A DNA stretch of 64,000 bases, taken from Polaribacter sp. ALD11. GTDB lineage: Bacteria > Bacteroidota > Bacteroidia > Flavobacteriales > Flavobacteriaceae. The notes below the pieces were generated by a model. That model was not told the origin of the DNA and made no database searches. It saw only the letters and a list, made by a program, of their open reading frames with translations. The position numbers and the translations under genes are program-made. This document shows, piece by piece, positions 10,436 through 19,634 of the stretch. How positions within the stretch are numbered: the stretch's first letter is position 1; every line of letters begins with the position of its first letter. Location: contig NZ_CP025119.1 of NCBI RefSeq assembly GCF_002831685.1, positions 593,001-657,000 of the forward strand. The letters are read 5' to 3'.

Positions 10436-10462
10436 TGAAACCACAAGAATATCTTATTCTTC

Positions 10463-11947
10463 TTAATATTTAGTTAAATCAGAATACATATTATTACCAG
10501 CAGGAGTCGCTAATTTAGAATTGAAAACTTCTTCTGTTTTTACAAAATTGTCTTTTTTAGAAAATGTTTTAGATCCTGTAGAAATATACTTTAGAGTTCT
10601 ATCTAGCAAAGGATCTGAACGTTCTCCCAAAACACCTAAATTACCAATATTTTCAGCTAAGTTAATTCCTGTGAAGTTTGTTCCAGGAATAATTCCGTTT
10701 GGGTAATTTTTATCATCTTTATTTTTAATTTCTAAGACCAGTGGTTGCATTGCATAGGTATGTTTAGAGTTTAAATTTGCTCCGTTTCTTTGTAAATTGT
10801 CTGAATCATATAAGGTAACAGAACCAACTTGTTTACCAACAGTTGTGGTACCAATTACTTTTACTTCTATATGTGCATCTAGAGCATTAATAACCAATTC
10901 AGATGCTGAAGCAGAACTTCCTGTAACGATAAAATAGACTCTTTGTAAATTTAAACTATTAATAGCTTCATCTACAACCACGTTATTATTACGATCTGTT
11001 TTTCTAATTCTTGTAGGAAAATTATTGATAAAGTTATCTGCAGGAAAAGCATTTGTATATTTTTTGTTCCAAATTTCTTTAGAATATATTTCATCTGAAA
11101 ACTGCCCCGTTACCATGCTTCCTAAAAAACCTGCGGTATTTGTAGAGCCACCTCCGTTGTATCGTAAATCGATAATTAAATCGTCTACAGCTGCTGACTT
11201 AAAAGTATTAAAAACGGCATTTAAATCTTGGTCATAAGAACTTGCAAATTGATTGTACATTAAATAACCTATTTTCTTTGTACCATCTTCAATTACTCTA
11301 GAATCTGCAATTGGATTTTCTTGAATTTCTGTTTTGTCTAAAGAAACTGTTGTATTATTTGCAGTCGGGTTTCCAAAATTATAATCTGCTAGTCCTATTG
11401 AAAAAGAAGTCGCGTTACTAAATAATAAAGTTCTATAATTAGAATCTGTAAGTTGTGTTCCGTTTACAGAATTAAAGTACATTCCTCGTGTAATACCTAG
11501 TGTTGCTGCGCTAGAATTAGGTATTACATAGCGTACATAACCATAAATATTAGTATTACTTTTTGTATATCTTACCAAGCCAAACTCCATTCCAGTGCTT
11601 AAATTGATTCCTTGAAAAGAATTTTCTAAAGCTACATAATCATCAACAATCCAAGAAAAACGATCTATTGTACCTGGCTGATTTAATAAACTGTTAAAAG
11701 TATCATCTGGCGTTTCATTTCTTCTAAAAAAAGTATAAATTTCTTCTAAATTACTAAATCTATTATCAGCTAAATTGGGTACATCTTCTTGCCATAAATA
11801 ATAAAGATTGAGACCTTTCCATATAAAATCATTAATTTCATCACCTGTAGTAACTTCAAATTCTTCACTTAGACCATCTTCTTCTTTAGCACAAGAAACT
11901 GTTAAAAATAAGATTGAAAGTAAACTTGCTAAAATATATTTCTTCAT
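10463..11947 (-). CDS. S41-family serine peptidase, lipoprotein
   Basis: The protein has 494 residues. It has a lipoprotein signal ending in LTVSC with Cys19 as lipid anchor, a PDZ-like middle region (about 115-190), and a C-terminal S41 peptidase domain (about 225-450). The catalytic pair is visible: Ser347 in TGSSASASE and Lys372 in TTTVGKQVG, with the expected 25-residue spacing of the CtpA/Tsp type. DLRYNGGG (260-267) is the typical strand-turn. It probably degrades periplasmic or exported proteins at the membrane. It is the second gene of a two-gene operon, one base after its paralogue. Its stop lies 27 bp from the end of the CRISPR array, in the same direction as the array. Confidence 0.85.
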   Translation of the reverse strand: MKKYILASLLSILFLTVSCAKEEDGLSEEFEVTTGDEINDFIWKGLNLYYLWQEDVPNLADNRFSNLEEIYTFFRRNETPDDTFNSLLNQPGTIDRFSWIVDDYVALENSFQGINLSTGMEFGLVRYTKSNTNIYGYVRYVIPNSSAATLGITRGMYFNSVNGTQLTDSNYRTLLFSNATSFSIGLADYNFGNPTANNTTVSLDKTEIQENPIADSRVIEDGTKKIGYLMYNQFASSYDQDLNAVFNTFKSAAVDDLIIDLRYNGGGSTNTAGFLGSMVTGQFSDEIYSKEIWNKKYTNAFPADNFINNFPTRIRKTDRNNNVVVDEAINSLNLQRVYFIVTGSSASASELVINALDAHIEVKVIGTTTVGKQVGSVTLYDSDNLQRNGANLNSKHTYAMQPLVLEIKNKDDKNYPNGIIPGTNFTGINLAENIGNLGVLGERSDPLLDRTLKYISTGSKTFSKKDNFVKTEEVFNSKLATPAGNNMYSDLTKY

Positions 11948-11948
11948 A

Positions 11949-13403
11949 TTAATTAGTGTTAGGTAAATCTTGTTTTATAAATACGCCTTTATCAATTTCT
12001 CTTTGAGAATCGATAGAATTGTATAAGAATGTTAAATTATTAGAGTTACATACAACATTTGTACCAGTATTTCCTGTAGAAACATATTCTAAAACTCGAT
12101 CTAAAATAGGTTCTGAGCGTGTTCCTAATTCTCCTAAATTTATAATATCTTCATTAGCACAAAGTGTAATGTTTGGTGTAAATCCGTTTTTATAGGTTTG
12201 GTCGTCTTTATTTAAGAAACTTAACACAACTGGCTGTAAAGCTACTGTATGTGTTTCATTTCTTAAAGGAAAATCATAATCTTCAGAATTATATAGAGTA
12301 ATCGCTCCCGTATTATTACCAGCAGTTTCTGTACCAATAATATGTACGTTTATATGCGGATTTAAACTGTTAATGAATAATTCGATAGCAGAAGAGCCAG
12401 AAAAATGTTCTCCATTTAAAATAATATAAAGATCTGTTACTTCTAAACTATTAAATGCTGTTGTGGAATTTAATTTAGCAGGAAACTTAGTTAATAAAGA
12501 GTCTGGTTGATTTGCTTCAAACCAAGTTTGTGCTTTCGAATTCCACTGTTCTTTTATAAAAACTTTGTTTGCAAATTGCCCAGTAATCATGGTTGCTAAG
12601 TTGGTGATGTTTTTAGCAAAACTACCGCCAGAAATATTATAACGTAAATCTAAAACAAGTTTGTTAGTAGCTTGATTTTTAAAGTTTAAAAAGGTGTTAT
12701 TTAGATCGTTTATTGAATTTTTAGAAAAGCCATTATTATACATTAAATAACCAATATTATCTGTGCCAATGGTAAAGTTTTTTTCTAAAAATACCGTATC
12801 ATAGTCGTAATTTTGTTTTTGTAAAGCAATAATATTACCATTTGGAGTTACTGTTACTCCATCAAAATTTACCATTGTTAGATTAAAAGTGTCTGCACCA
12901 TTTATTAATAAACTTTCAAAATTTGTTTGTGTTAATTGAATACCATCCACAGCATTAAAAAATTCACCACGAAGTATATTTTTTGTTGCCGCATCAGAAC
13001 TTGGTAAAGTATGAGTTACATAACCGATTACATTTTCGGTATTATTAGGTTCTTCAATAATGCCAAACTCCATTCCATTTAAAAAACCACTTCTAGGTAT
13101 TTCGATATTTAAGTCTGAATAATTTTCTAATAAAGACGATTTTGCATCCGCAGTAATTAATAAGCTAGAAAATAAAGTATTATAATCTGTAAAACCACTT
13201 AGATATGCGTTTAACTCTTGATCTGAACTAAAACGTCTGTCAGATAAATCTGCAATTTCATCTTGGTGCAAGTAGTATGCGTTTAATCCTTTCCAAACAA
13301 AATCTTGTACAACCAAATTTTCTGGTAATTGGTATTCTTTAGAGCATTGCGTAAAAAAAATAGTAATTATTAATAAATAAGTAGCTTTTAAAAGGTTTTT
13401 CAT
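11949..13403 (-). CDS. S41-family peptidase-like lipoprotein lacking the usual catalytic lysine
   Basis: The protein has 484 residues and is a paralogue of the next gene over its whole length. It has a lipobox at FFTQC (Cys20), FVWKGLNAYYL, DLRYNISGG, and a C-terminal S41 domain. Alignment of the catalytic block shows Ser338 in SGSSAIE at the nucleophile site. However, the position 25 residues on is Asn363 (TETAGNNTG) where the paralogue has Lys372 (TTTVGKQVG). It may be a non-catalytic partner, or use another base as other S41 subfamilies do. It is the first gene of the operon; the promoter was not resolved in the 166-bp divergent region before the sigma factor gene. Confidence 0.8.
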   Translation of the reverse strand: MKNLLKATYLLIITIFFTQCSKEYQLPENLVVQDFVWKGLNAYYLHQDEIADLSDRRFSSDQELNAYLSGFTDYNTLFSSLLITADAKSSLLENYSDLNIEIPRSGFLNGMEFGIIEEPNNTENVIGYVTHTLPSSDAATKNILRGEFFNAVDGIQLTQTNFESLLINGADTFNLTMVNFDGVTVTPNGNIIALQKQNYDYDTVFLEKNFTIGTDNIGYLMYNNGFSKNSINDLNNTFLNFKNQATNKLVLDLRYNISGGSFAKNITNLATMITGQFANKVFIKEQWNSKAQTWFEANQPDSLLTKFPAKLNSTTAFNSLEVTDLYIILNGEHFSGSSAIELFINSLNPHINVHIIGTETAGNNTGAITLYNSEDYDFPLRNETHTVALQPVVLSFLNKDDQTYKNGFTPNITLCANEDIINLGELGTRSEPILDRVLEYVSTGNTGTNVVCNSNNLTFLYNSIDSQREIDKGVFIKQDLPNTN

Positions 13404-13508
13404 TTAAAAAGAATATAAATTGTTTCGTAAATCTAACGCAATATAAATAGAATTAGTATTATTTTTAAATTCTTGTGTAACAAATTAAATTGTAACTCGT
13501 CGTAAAGA

Positions 13509-13550
13509 TGTAAACCCGATAATATATAGGTTATAATTAAGAGGTTTACA
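13509..13550. promoter_or_regulatory. Perfect 8-bp inverted repeat upstream of the sigma factor gene
   Basis: TGTAAACC (13509-13516) and GGTTTACA (13543-13550) are perfect inverted repeats separated by 26 AT-rich bases and ending 19 bp before the sigma factor ATG. They could be a binding site for a dimeric regulator or a stem in the leader mRNA. Confidence 0.4.
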
Positions 13551-13569
13551 ATTAATCAACCAAACCTAA

Positions 13570-14079
13570 ATGAACCAGTCAGACTTTTTAAAAGTTGTTT
13601 TACCATTTAAAGATAAGGTCTTTAGATTAGCAAAAAGATTATTAGTTTCTACAGAGGAAGCTGAAGATGCTACTCAAGAACTGATTTTTAAATTGTGGAG
13701 AAGCAAAGAAAAAATTGCTGATTATAAAAATGTGGAAGCATTTGCAATGACAATGACTAAAAATTATTGTTATGACAGATTAAAATCGAAGCAAGCAAGT
13801 AATTTAACATTAGTACACAGTAATTATCAAGAAAAAGAAACGTCTTTAGACAAGAAGCTTGAATATCGAGACAGTGTAAACCAAGTACACCAATTGATTG
13901 AAAAGCTGCCAGAGCAACAAAAAATTATTATTCAATTAAGAGATATTGAACAATATGATTTTGAAGAAATCTGTAAAATGGTAGATATGAAACCAACAGC
14001 AGTAAGAGTTGCATTATCTAGAGCAAGAAAAACAATAAGAGAAGAATTAACTAAAAAACACAACTATGGAGTTAGCTAA
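13570..14079 (+). CDS. ECF-type RNA polymerase sigma factor
   Basis: The protein has 169 residues with sigma region 2 (about 10-75, EEAEDATQELIFKLWRSKEKI) and region 4 (about 110-165, LPEQQKIIIQLRDIEQYDFEEICKMV... and a helix-turn-helix TAVRVALSRARKTIREEL). It lacks regions 1 and 3, as in extracytoplasmic-function sigma factors. It would redirect RNA polymerase to a small regulon. The next gene starts 14 bp before its stop and encodes a short membrane protein, the usual place for an anti-sigma factor or sigma-linked envelope gene. Two DUF4252 genes follow and are probably part of the same unit. Confidence 0.92.
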   Translation: MNQSDFLKVVLPFKDKVFRLAKRLLVSTEEAEDATQELIFKLWRSKEKIADYKNVEAFAMTMTKNYCYDRLKSKQASNLTLVHSNYQEKETSLDKKLEYRDSVNQVHQLIEKLPEQQKIIIQLRDIEQYDFEEICKMVDMKPTAVRVALSRARKTIREELTKKHNYGVS

Positions 14080-14500
14080 CATAGAAAAATTAGTAGAAAA
14101 ATATTTAAACGCAGAAACTTCTTTGCAAGAAGAAACAACCTTGAAAAACTATTTCACAGAAGGTAATGTTGCACCACATTTGCAAGAATATGAAAGTATG
14201 TTTAATTATTTTACTATTGCTAAAGATGAAACGTTTACAAAAACCTTAAAGTTAGAACCTAAGAAATCTAAAAAGAGAAACTTTAAATGGTTGTCTGTAG
14301 CAGCATCGGTAGTGTTGTTGTTAAGCGTATTTGTTGGTAAACAGCAATATGATAAAAATCAACAAAGAAAAGAAGCGCAAAGAATTTATGCGCAAGTAAG
14401 TAAAGGCTTAGAATTGTTGTCTAAAAACTTAAAAAAAGGAGAACTGGCTGTAGCCACTTTATATACTTATGAAAACACAGTAAATAAGATATTAAAATAA
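14066..14500 (+). CDS. Small single-pass membrane protein, possible anti-sigma factor
   Basis: The protein has 144 residues. The N-terminal 70 residues are soluble and acidic (ANIEKLVEKYLNAETSLQEE..., resembling the zinc-less anti-sigma N-terminal helices). One membrane segment lies at about 75-91, and a basic C-terminal tail of 50 residues follows. It overlaps the sigma gene by 14 bp, which implies translational coupling. The context supports an anti-sigma role; no named domain could be recognised with certainty. The short spacer after it (14501-14541) contains an imperfect direct repeat of AAAACCAAGTAAA. Confidence 0.7.
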   Translation: MELANIEKLVEKYLNAETSLQEETTLKNYFTEGNVAPHLQEYESMFNYFTIAKDETFTKTLKLEPKKSKKRNFKWLSVAASVVLLLSVFVGKQQYDKNQQRKEAQRIYAQVSKGLELLSKNLKKGELAVATLYTYENTVNKILK

Positions 14501-14541
14501 AACCAAGTAAAAAATAGTAAAACCAAGTAAACAAAGAAATT

Positions 14542-15048
14542 ATGAAAAAAATAATCCTATTAATAGCGTTTATTGTTGCTCCGATGGTAACTAGCGCACA
14601 GTCTTTATTCGATTCTTTAGAAGATTTAGATGGCGTAGATATGGTAGTTGTTACCAAAGATGCCTTCGAATTATTATCTAAATTTAGTCCAGAAAAATTT
14701 AAAGATAGCGAAGAAATGAAAGTCTTTGAAATGGTAAAAGATTTAAAAGAATTTAAAATGTTTTCTACGGAAGACAAAGCAATAGCAGACAAAATGGAGA
14801 CCATGGTAAGTTCTTCTATAAAAAAACAAAACTTAACACAATTAATGCGAATTAAAGAAGATGATACGCGTGTTAAGATCTATGTAAAATCTACAAAAAA
14901 CAAAGATTTTGTAAGTGAAGTTTTAATGTTTATCAAAGGAATTGATAAAAGAACAAACGGAATGTCTGAAGCTATGATTGTTTCTTTAACAGGGAATATC
15001 GACATTAATAAAATGTCTGATTTAGCAGATACTTTTACCAAAAAATAA
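14542..15048 (+). CDS. DUF4252 protein, secreted
   Basis: The protein has 168 residues with a signal peptide (MKKIILLIAFIVAPMVTSAQ) and then the DUF4252 body (EDLDGVDMVVVTKDAFELLSKF...MVSSSIKKQNLTQLMRIKEDDTRVKIYVKSTKN...SLTGNIDINKMSDLADTF). DUF4252 proteins are Bacteroidota envelope proteins of unknown function, often found downstream of an ECF sigma/anti-sigma pair, as here. A terminator follows at 15061-15098. Confidence 0.85.
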   Translation: MKKIILLIAFIVAPMVTSAQSLFDSLEDLDGVDMVVVTKDAFELLSKFSPEKFKDSEEMKVFEMVKDLKEFKMFSTEDKAIADKMETMVSSSIKKQNLTQLMRIKEDDTRVKIYVKSTKNKDFVSEVLMFIKGIDKRTNGMSEAMIVSLTGNIDINKMSDLADTFTKK

Positions 15049-15060
15049 TAAGTATAACGT

Positions 15061-15098
15061 GTAAAGTCAGGCTTTTAAAAACCTGACTTTACTTTTTT
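15061..15098 (+). terminator. Rho-independent terminator after the first DUF4252 gene
   Basis: The arms GTAAAGTCAGG (15061-15071) and CCTGACTTTAC (15082-15092) pair over 11 bp and are followed by six T residues. It would end or attenuate the sigma-factor operon before the second DUF4252 gene. Confidence 0.85.
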
Positions 15099-15110
15099 AA
15101 AACCATTCAA

Positions 15111-15653
15111 ATGAAAAATATAACCAAAATACTTTCGATATTAACTTTAGTTTTAATGATAACTTCGTGTAAAAACGAAAAATCATTACAAAGCTATTTA
15201 GTAGATACCAGTGGTAAAGAAGGTTTTTATACGGGCGATTTGCCAGTAAGTTCTGTACTTTCTGCAAAAGCAGATGTTTCTGAAGAAGTAAAGAAAACCA
15301 TTAAAAGTATTAAGAAAATAAATGTCGCTTTTTTACCTAAAACAGCAGAAAACACAGCTGTTTATGAATTAGAAAAAGCGAAACTTAAAAATATTTTTGC
15401 AGACAACAATACCTACAAGAGTTTAATGTCTATGAAAGCAAAAGGAATGAATGTAAAAGTTTTTTATTCTGGAGATACAGACGCTATAGATGAAGTTATT
15501 GCTTTTGGATATGGAGATGAAGCAGGAGTAGGAGTTGCAAGGTTATTAGGAGAAAACATGAATCCTGCACAAATAATACAAATGTTAAATAATGTAGATG
15601 TTGATGGAGATAGTGCTTCTTTAAAGCAGTTATCTAAAATGTTTAACAAGTAG
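15111..15653 (+). CDS. DUF4252 lipoprotein
   Basis: The protein has 180 residues with a lipoprotein signal (LVLMITSC, Cys20) followed by a DUF4252-like domain (KSIKKINVAFLPKTAEN...MNVKVFYSGDTDAIDEVIAFGYGDEAGVGVARLLGENMNPAQIIQML). It is a divergent relative of the preceding gene product, so the pair probably arose by duplication and now consists of one soluble and one lipid-anchored form. Between two terminators, it may be transcribed by read-through from the sigma-factor operon. Confidence 0.82.
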   Translation: MKNITKILSILTLVLMITSCKNEKSLQSYLVDTSGKEGFYTGDLPVSSVLSAKADVSEEVKKTIKSIKKINVAFLPKTAENTAVYELEKAKLKNIFADNNTYKSLMSMKAKGMNVKVFYSGDTDAIDEVIAFGYGDEAGVGVARLLGENMNPAQIIQMLNNVDVDGDSASLKQLSKMFNK

Positions 15654-15680
15654 TAATACATTCATTTTTTCACCTATAAG

Positions 15681-15717
15681 AAGCCTCAACTCTAAAAGAA
15701 ATTGAGGCTTTTTTTAT
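15681..15717 (+). terminator. Rho-independent terminator after the DUF4252 lipoprotein gene
   Basis: AAGCCTCAA (15681-15689) pairs with TTGAGGCTT (15702-15710), followed by a T tract. This marks the end of the sigma-factor cluster. Confidence 0.85.
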
Positions 15718-15849
15718 TAAAATTATCTTATTTTAATAAAAACAATACCCATAAAACTGCCACTAAATACTGTTAACTATTTTTAACTGCTCATTAACAC
15801 GTTCTATCTTCATATTTAGTATTTTTGAAGTCAGAAGAAAATATTACTT

Positions 15850-18291
15850 ATGAAGATTAAATATTGGTTCCTAATTATTTTTATCGCAATTACCTCCATT
15901 GGTTTTTCTCAAAACAACTCAATTTATAAAGCTGAAAGAGAAAAAACATACAATTTAATTCACACAAAATTAAAAGTTGATTTCAATTTTGTAGAAAAAC
16001 AATTAAATGGAGAGGCTTGGGTTACTGCAAAGCCTCATTTTTACGCAAGCAATCAGTTTGTTTTAGATGCAAAAGCAATGTTGATTCATGAAGTTTCGTT
16101 GAATGGCAAAAAATTAGACTATGATTATGACGATTATGAAATTACAGTAAAACTTCCGAAGAAATATACCAAAGAAGAAGAATTTACCATTTATATAAAA
16201 TACACAGCAAGACCCGAAAAAGTAAAAGAGAAGGGGAGTGCTGCAATTACTGCAGCAAAAGGTTTGTACTTTATAAACGCAGATGGCACAGATAAAAATA
16301 AGCCGACACAAATATGGACGCAAGGAGAAACCGAAGGAAGTAGCTGTTGGTTTCCTACAATTGATGCTCCGAACCAGAAAACAACGCAAGAAATTTACAT
16401 TACTGTTCCTAATAAATATATAACACTTTCTAATGGAGAATTAATTAGTCAGACTAAAAACGGAGGAAACAGAACAGATTACTGGAAAATGGATCTAAAA
16501 CACGCACCTTATTTATTCTTTTTAGGAGTTGGTGAGTTTGAAATTATAAAAGACAAATATAAAAACATTGATGTAGATTATTATGTAGAAAAGGAATATG
16601 CAAAATATGCCAAAGATATTTTTGGAAACACACCAGAAATGATGCAGTTTTTCTCAGAGAAGTTAGGGGTAGCATTCCCTTGGAATAAATATAGTCAGAT
16701 TGTAGTAAGAGACTATGTTTCTGGTGCAATGGAAAATACGACAGCCGTGGTTCATGGAGAACAAGCCTACCAAACAAAAGGGCAATTAATTGATGGAAAC
16801 AAACATGAAAACACGATTGCCCATGAACTTTTTCATCATTGGTTTGGAGATTTAGTAACTTCAGAAAGTTGGTCTAATCTTACTTTAAATGAGTCTTTCG
16901 CAAACTACAGCGAATATTTATGGCAAGAATATAAATACGGACAAGAAGCAGCTGAAATGCACATGTTTGGAAATAAAAAACTTTATTTAGACGGACAAGA
17001 AGCTGACAAAAAGTTGGTCCGTTTTAATTACCTAGACAAAGAAGACATGTTCGATTTAGTGAGCTATAATAAAGGAGGCGCTATTTTACACATGTTGCGG
17101 AGTTATGTAGGCGATGAAGCTTTTTTTACAAGTCTAAAAATGTATCTAAATGAATACAAATACCAAGCTGCAGAAGCACATCAATTGCGTTTGGTTTTTG
17201 AAAAAGTAACAGGCAAAGATTTAAACTGGTTTTTCAATCAGTGGTACTTTGGCGCAAATCATCCAAAATTAGATGTTTCTTACGATTATAATAAATTAAG
17301 AAAAACGGTAACTGTAAATATTCAACAATTACAAGCACAAAATTTTCAGTTTCCTTTAACTTTAGATATTTTTGAAGGAAATAAACGAAGGAGAGAAACT
17401 GTATTTATCGAAAATAATGATGCTTCTTTTACGTTTGATTTTAAAACTCAGCCTACATTAATTCAAATAAATGCAGACGGCGTTTTATTGTGTGAAATCA
17501 ATGAAAACAAAGTCTTAAGCGATTATATTTTTCAATTGAAAAATGCCCAAAACTATGCACATAGAAGAGAGGCTTTGTTAGAAGTTTCAAAAAAACAAGA
17601 TGATAAAGATGCTTTTAACGCAGTTGTAAGTGCTTTAGATGATTCTTCGCATGAAATTAGAATTTTAGCACTTGAAAAGATCGATTTAATTAATAAATTT
17701 TCTAAGAAAGATGCCATTCAAAAAATAATGCAAGTAGCAAATTTAGATAAGAAAACATTGGTACAAGCTGCTGCAATTGAAACTTTAGGTAAATTAACAG
17801 ACCCAGAATTAAAACAAATATTTCTAAAAGGTTTAAAAAGTGAATCCTATGCTGTTTTAGGAAAGTCTTTAGTTGCAATGTATTATATAGACAAAGATTT
17901 GGCCTTGAAAAATTCAAAAGAACTACCAGACGAAGTAAGAAAAATTTTAGCTACACCATTAACTAAGATTTTTATAGAATCTAATGACGAAACAGAACTG
18001 CCTTTTATTGCTAAAAGTGTAGTTTCAGGAATGTTTTTAGCCGGAGATGATACTACAAAAGTATTGTATGAAAAAGCTTTTAAAATGATTTCTAAGAGTA
18101 ATAACATAGAAGCTATTCAGAATTTGGTTCTAGACATGGTTGCGAAAGGAAATCAGTACAAAAAATTTAGTTTCGATAAAGTGGTTATCAACTTAATGAG
18201 AACAATGATTAAAGACCAAGAAAAAAGTACAAATTCGAATAAAGAAAGAAACATTGCTATTGTAAAAGAAGGAATGATGGGGGTATTGTAG
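15850..18291 (+). CDS. M1-family zinc aminopeptidase
   Basis: The protein has 813 residues and a signal peptide (WFLIIFIAITSIGFSQ). The exopeptidase motif GAMEN is at 292-296. The zinc site is HELFHHW (His325, Glu326, His329), with the third ligand Glu348 in LNESFANY. The first 190 residues form the beta-rich N-terminal domain, and the C-terminal third (about 560 onwards) looks like HEAT-type helical repeats. It should remove N-terminal residues from peptides in the periplasm. A -7 box TATTTTTG is at 15820-15827, 22 bp before the ATG; no TTG -33 was found. It is transcribed alone. Confidence 0.94.
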   Translation: MKIKYWFLIIFIAITSIGFSQNNSIYKAEREKTYNLIHTKLKVDFNFVEKQLNGEAWVTAKPHFYASNQFVLDAKAMLIHEVSLNGKKLDYDYDDYEITVKLPKKYTKEEEFTIYIKYTARPEKVKEKGSAAITAAKGLYFINADGTDKNKPTQIWTQGETEGSSCWFPTIDAPNQKTTQEIYITVPNKYITLSNGELISQTKNGGNRTDYWKMDLKHAPYLFFLGVGEFEIIKDKYKNIDVDYYVEKEYAKYAKDIFGNTPEMMQFFSEKLGVAFPWNKYSQIVVRDYVSGAMENTTAVVHGEQAYQTKGQLIDGNKHENTIAHELFHHWFGDLVTSESWSNLTLNESFANYSEYLWQEYKYGQEAAEMHMFGNKKLYLDGQEADKKLVRFNYLDKEDMFDLVSYNKGGAILHMLRSYVGDEAFFTSLKMYLNEYKYQAAEAHQLRLVFEKVTGKDLNWFFNQWYFGANHPKLDVSYDYNKLRKTVTVNIQQLQAQNFQFPLTLDIFEGNKRRRETVFIENNDASFTFDFKTQPTLIQINADGVLLCEINENKVLSDYIFQLKNAQNYAHRREALLEVSKKQDDKDAFNAVVSALDDSSHEIRILALEKIDLINKFSKKDAIQKIMQVANLDKKTLVQAAAIETLGKLTDPELKQIFLKGLKSESYAVLGKSLVAMYYIDKDLALKNSKELPDEVRKILATPLTKIFIESNDETELPFIAKSVVSGMFLAGDDTTKVLYEKAFKMISKSNNIEAIQNLVLDMVAKGNQYKKFSFDKVVINLMRTMIKDQEKSTNSNKERNIAIVKEGMMGVL

Positions 18292-18380
18292 TTTCTTTTT
18301 CGAGGTGTTTAACGTTTGTTTTACAGGTAATTAAAAGTAAAGAAAATACTGACTATTTCTAAATTGTCAAAAGAAAAAGA

Positions 18381-19634
18381 ATGACGAATAAAGAGCATAG
18401 AATACATATAATTGGTGCTGGTGTTAGCGGACTTGTAGCTGCTAGAGTTTTAGAAAATAATGGGTTTTCATCAGTTATTATAGAAGCTACAGATACTGTT
18501 GGGGGAAGAGTGAAAACCGATATTGTTAACGGATTTCAATTAGATCATGGCTTTCAGGTTTTATTAACAGCTTATCCTGCAGCTCAAAAATACCTCGATT
18601 TTAAATCGTTAGAATTGCAACGTTTTTTACCAGGAGCTTCAATTTTTAAAAACAAGGAACAAAAAATAATTGGGGACCCTTTAAGAGATCCCTCTTTGTT
18701 GTTTTCTACACTATTTTCTGGAATTGGAAACTTTTCCGACAAGCTTAAAATATTAAAACTGAATAGTTACTTAAAGAAAAAAGAGATTGCAGCCATTTTT
18801 GCTGATAAGGAACAATCTACACGTTCATATTTAAAAGGTTATGGTTTTTCAGATGAAATGATTGTAGACTTTTTCAAACCTTTTTTTAGTGGTATTTTTC
18901 TAGAATCAGAATTAGAAACATCGAGTAGAATGTTTGAGTTTGTTTATAAAATGTTTGGTGAAGGAGATGCTGCCATTCCGAAAGCAGGAATTCAGGCAAT
19001 TCCTAATCAGTTGCAACAAAACTTAAAAAATACAACTTTTCTATTTAATACAAAAGTTGCAGATATAAAAGACGGAATAATAACGCTTAATAATGGAGAA
19101 AAATTAGAAAGTCATTTTTCTATAGTTACCGCAGATGCAAGTAATTTAATATCAAACTTAAAAAATCAAGCTACTAATTGGAAATCTTGCGACACGTTGT
19201 ATTTCGAAACAGAAAAAAGAGTCATTCAAAAGAAGTTGATTGGTCTTATTCCTAAAGAAAATACACTAATAAATAATATTTTTTACCACACAAGCTTAAA
19301 AACGGTTACCAAAACGGAAAAAGAATTATTGTCTGTAACCGTTATAAATTCTAAAAACCTTTCTGAAGAAAAACTTGTAGCAGAAGTAAAAAAAGAGCTA
19401 CAGGAATATTGCAATATTGATTCTTGTACGTTTATAAAACGGTATAAAATACCAATGGCATTGCCAAAACTTAATCATTTGCAATATGAAATGTTGCCAT
19501 CTGAAACTCGTTTAACAACCAATGTGTTTTTAGCAGGAGATGCTCAGTTAAATGGTTCTTTAAACGCTGCTATGATTTCTGGTGAAAGAGCTGCACTTGG
19601 TGTTATCGAAACAATATCGAATACTATTTCTTAA
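18381..19634 (+). CDS. FAD-dependent oxidoreductase, amine oxidase/phytoene desaturase-like
   Basis: The protein has 417 residues. A Rossmann FAD site opens the chain: IIGAGVSGLVAARVL (Gly12, Gly14, Gly17), an acidic residue at the end of strand 2 (VIIEA), and the GGRVKT motif. The C-terminal FAD contact is VFLAGDAQLNGSLNAAMISGERAA. This is the NAD(P)/FAD amine-oxidase superfamily, with many possible substrates (amines, carotenoid precursors); nothing here decides which. It is not obviously coupled to a neighbour: 89 bp follow the M1 peptidase gene and 476 bp precede the porin gene. Confidence 0.85.
   Translation: MTNKEHRIHIIGAGVSGLVAARVLENNGFSSVIIEATDTVGGRVKTDIVNGFQLDHGFQVLLTAYPAAQKYLDFKSLELQRFLPGASIFKNKEQKIIGDPLRDPSLLFSTLFSGIGNFSDKLKILKLNSYLKKKEIAAIFADKEQSTRSYLKGYGFSDEMIVDFFKPFFSGIFLESELETSSRMFEFVYKMFGEGDAAIPKAGIQAIPNQLQQNLKNTTFLFNTKVADIKDGIITLNNGEKLESHFSIVTADASNLISNLKNQATNWKSCDTLYFETEKRVIQKKLIGLIPKENTLINNIFYHTSLKTVTKTEKELLSVTVINSKNLSEEKLVAEVKKELQEYCNIDSCTFIKRYKIPMALPKLNHLQYEMLPSETRLTTNVFLAGDAQLNGSLNAAMISGERAALGVIETISNTIS

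Noticed and set aside
10445..10461. AAGAATA/TATTCTT hairpin as a terminator between the S41 gene and the array
   Set aside because: The stem is only 7 bp of AT-rich pairs and has no U tract on the minus strand.
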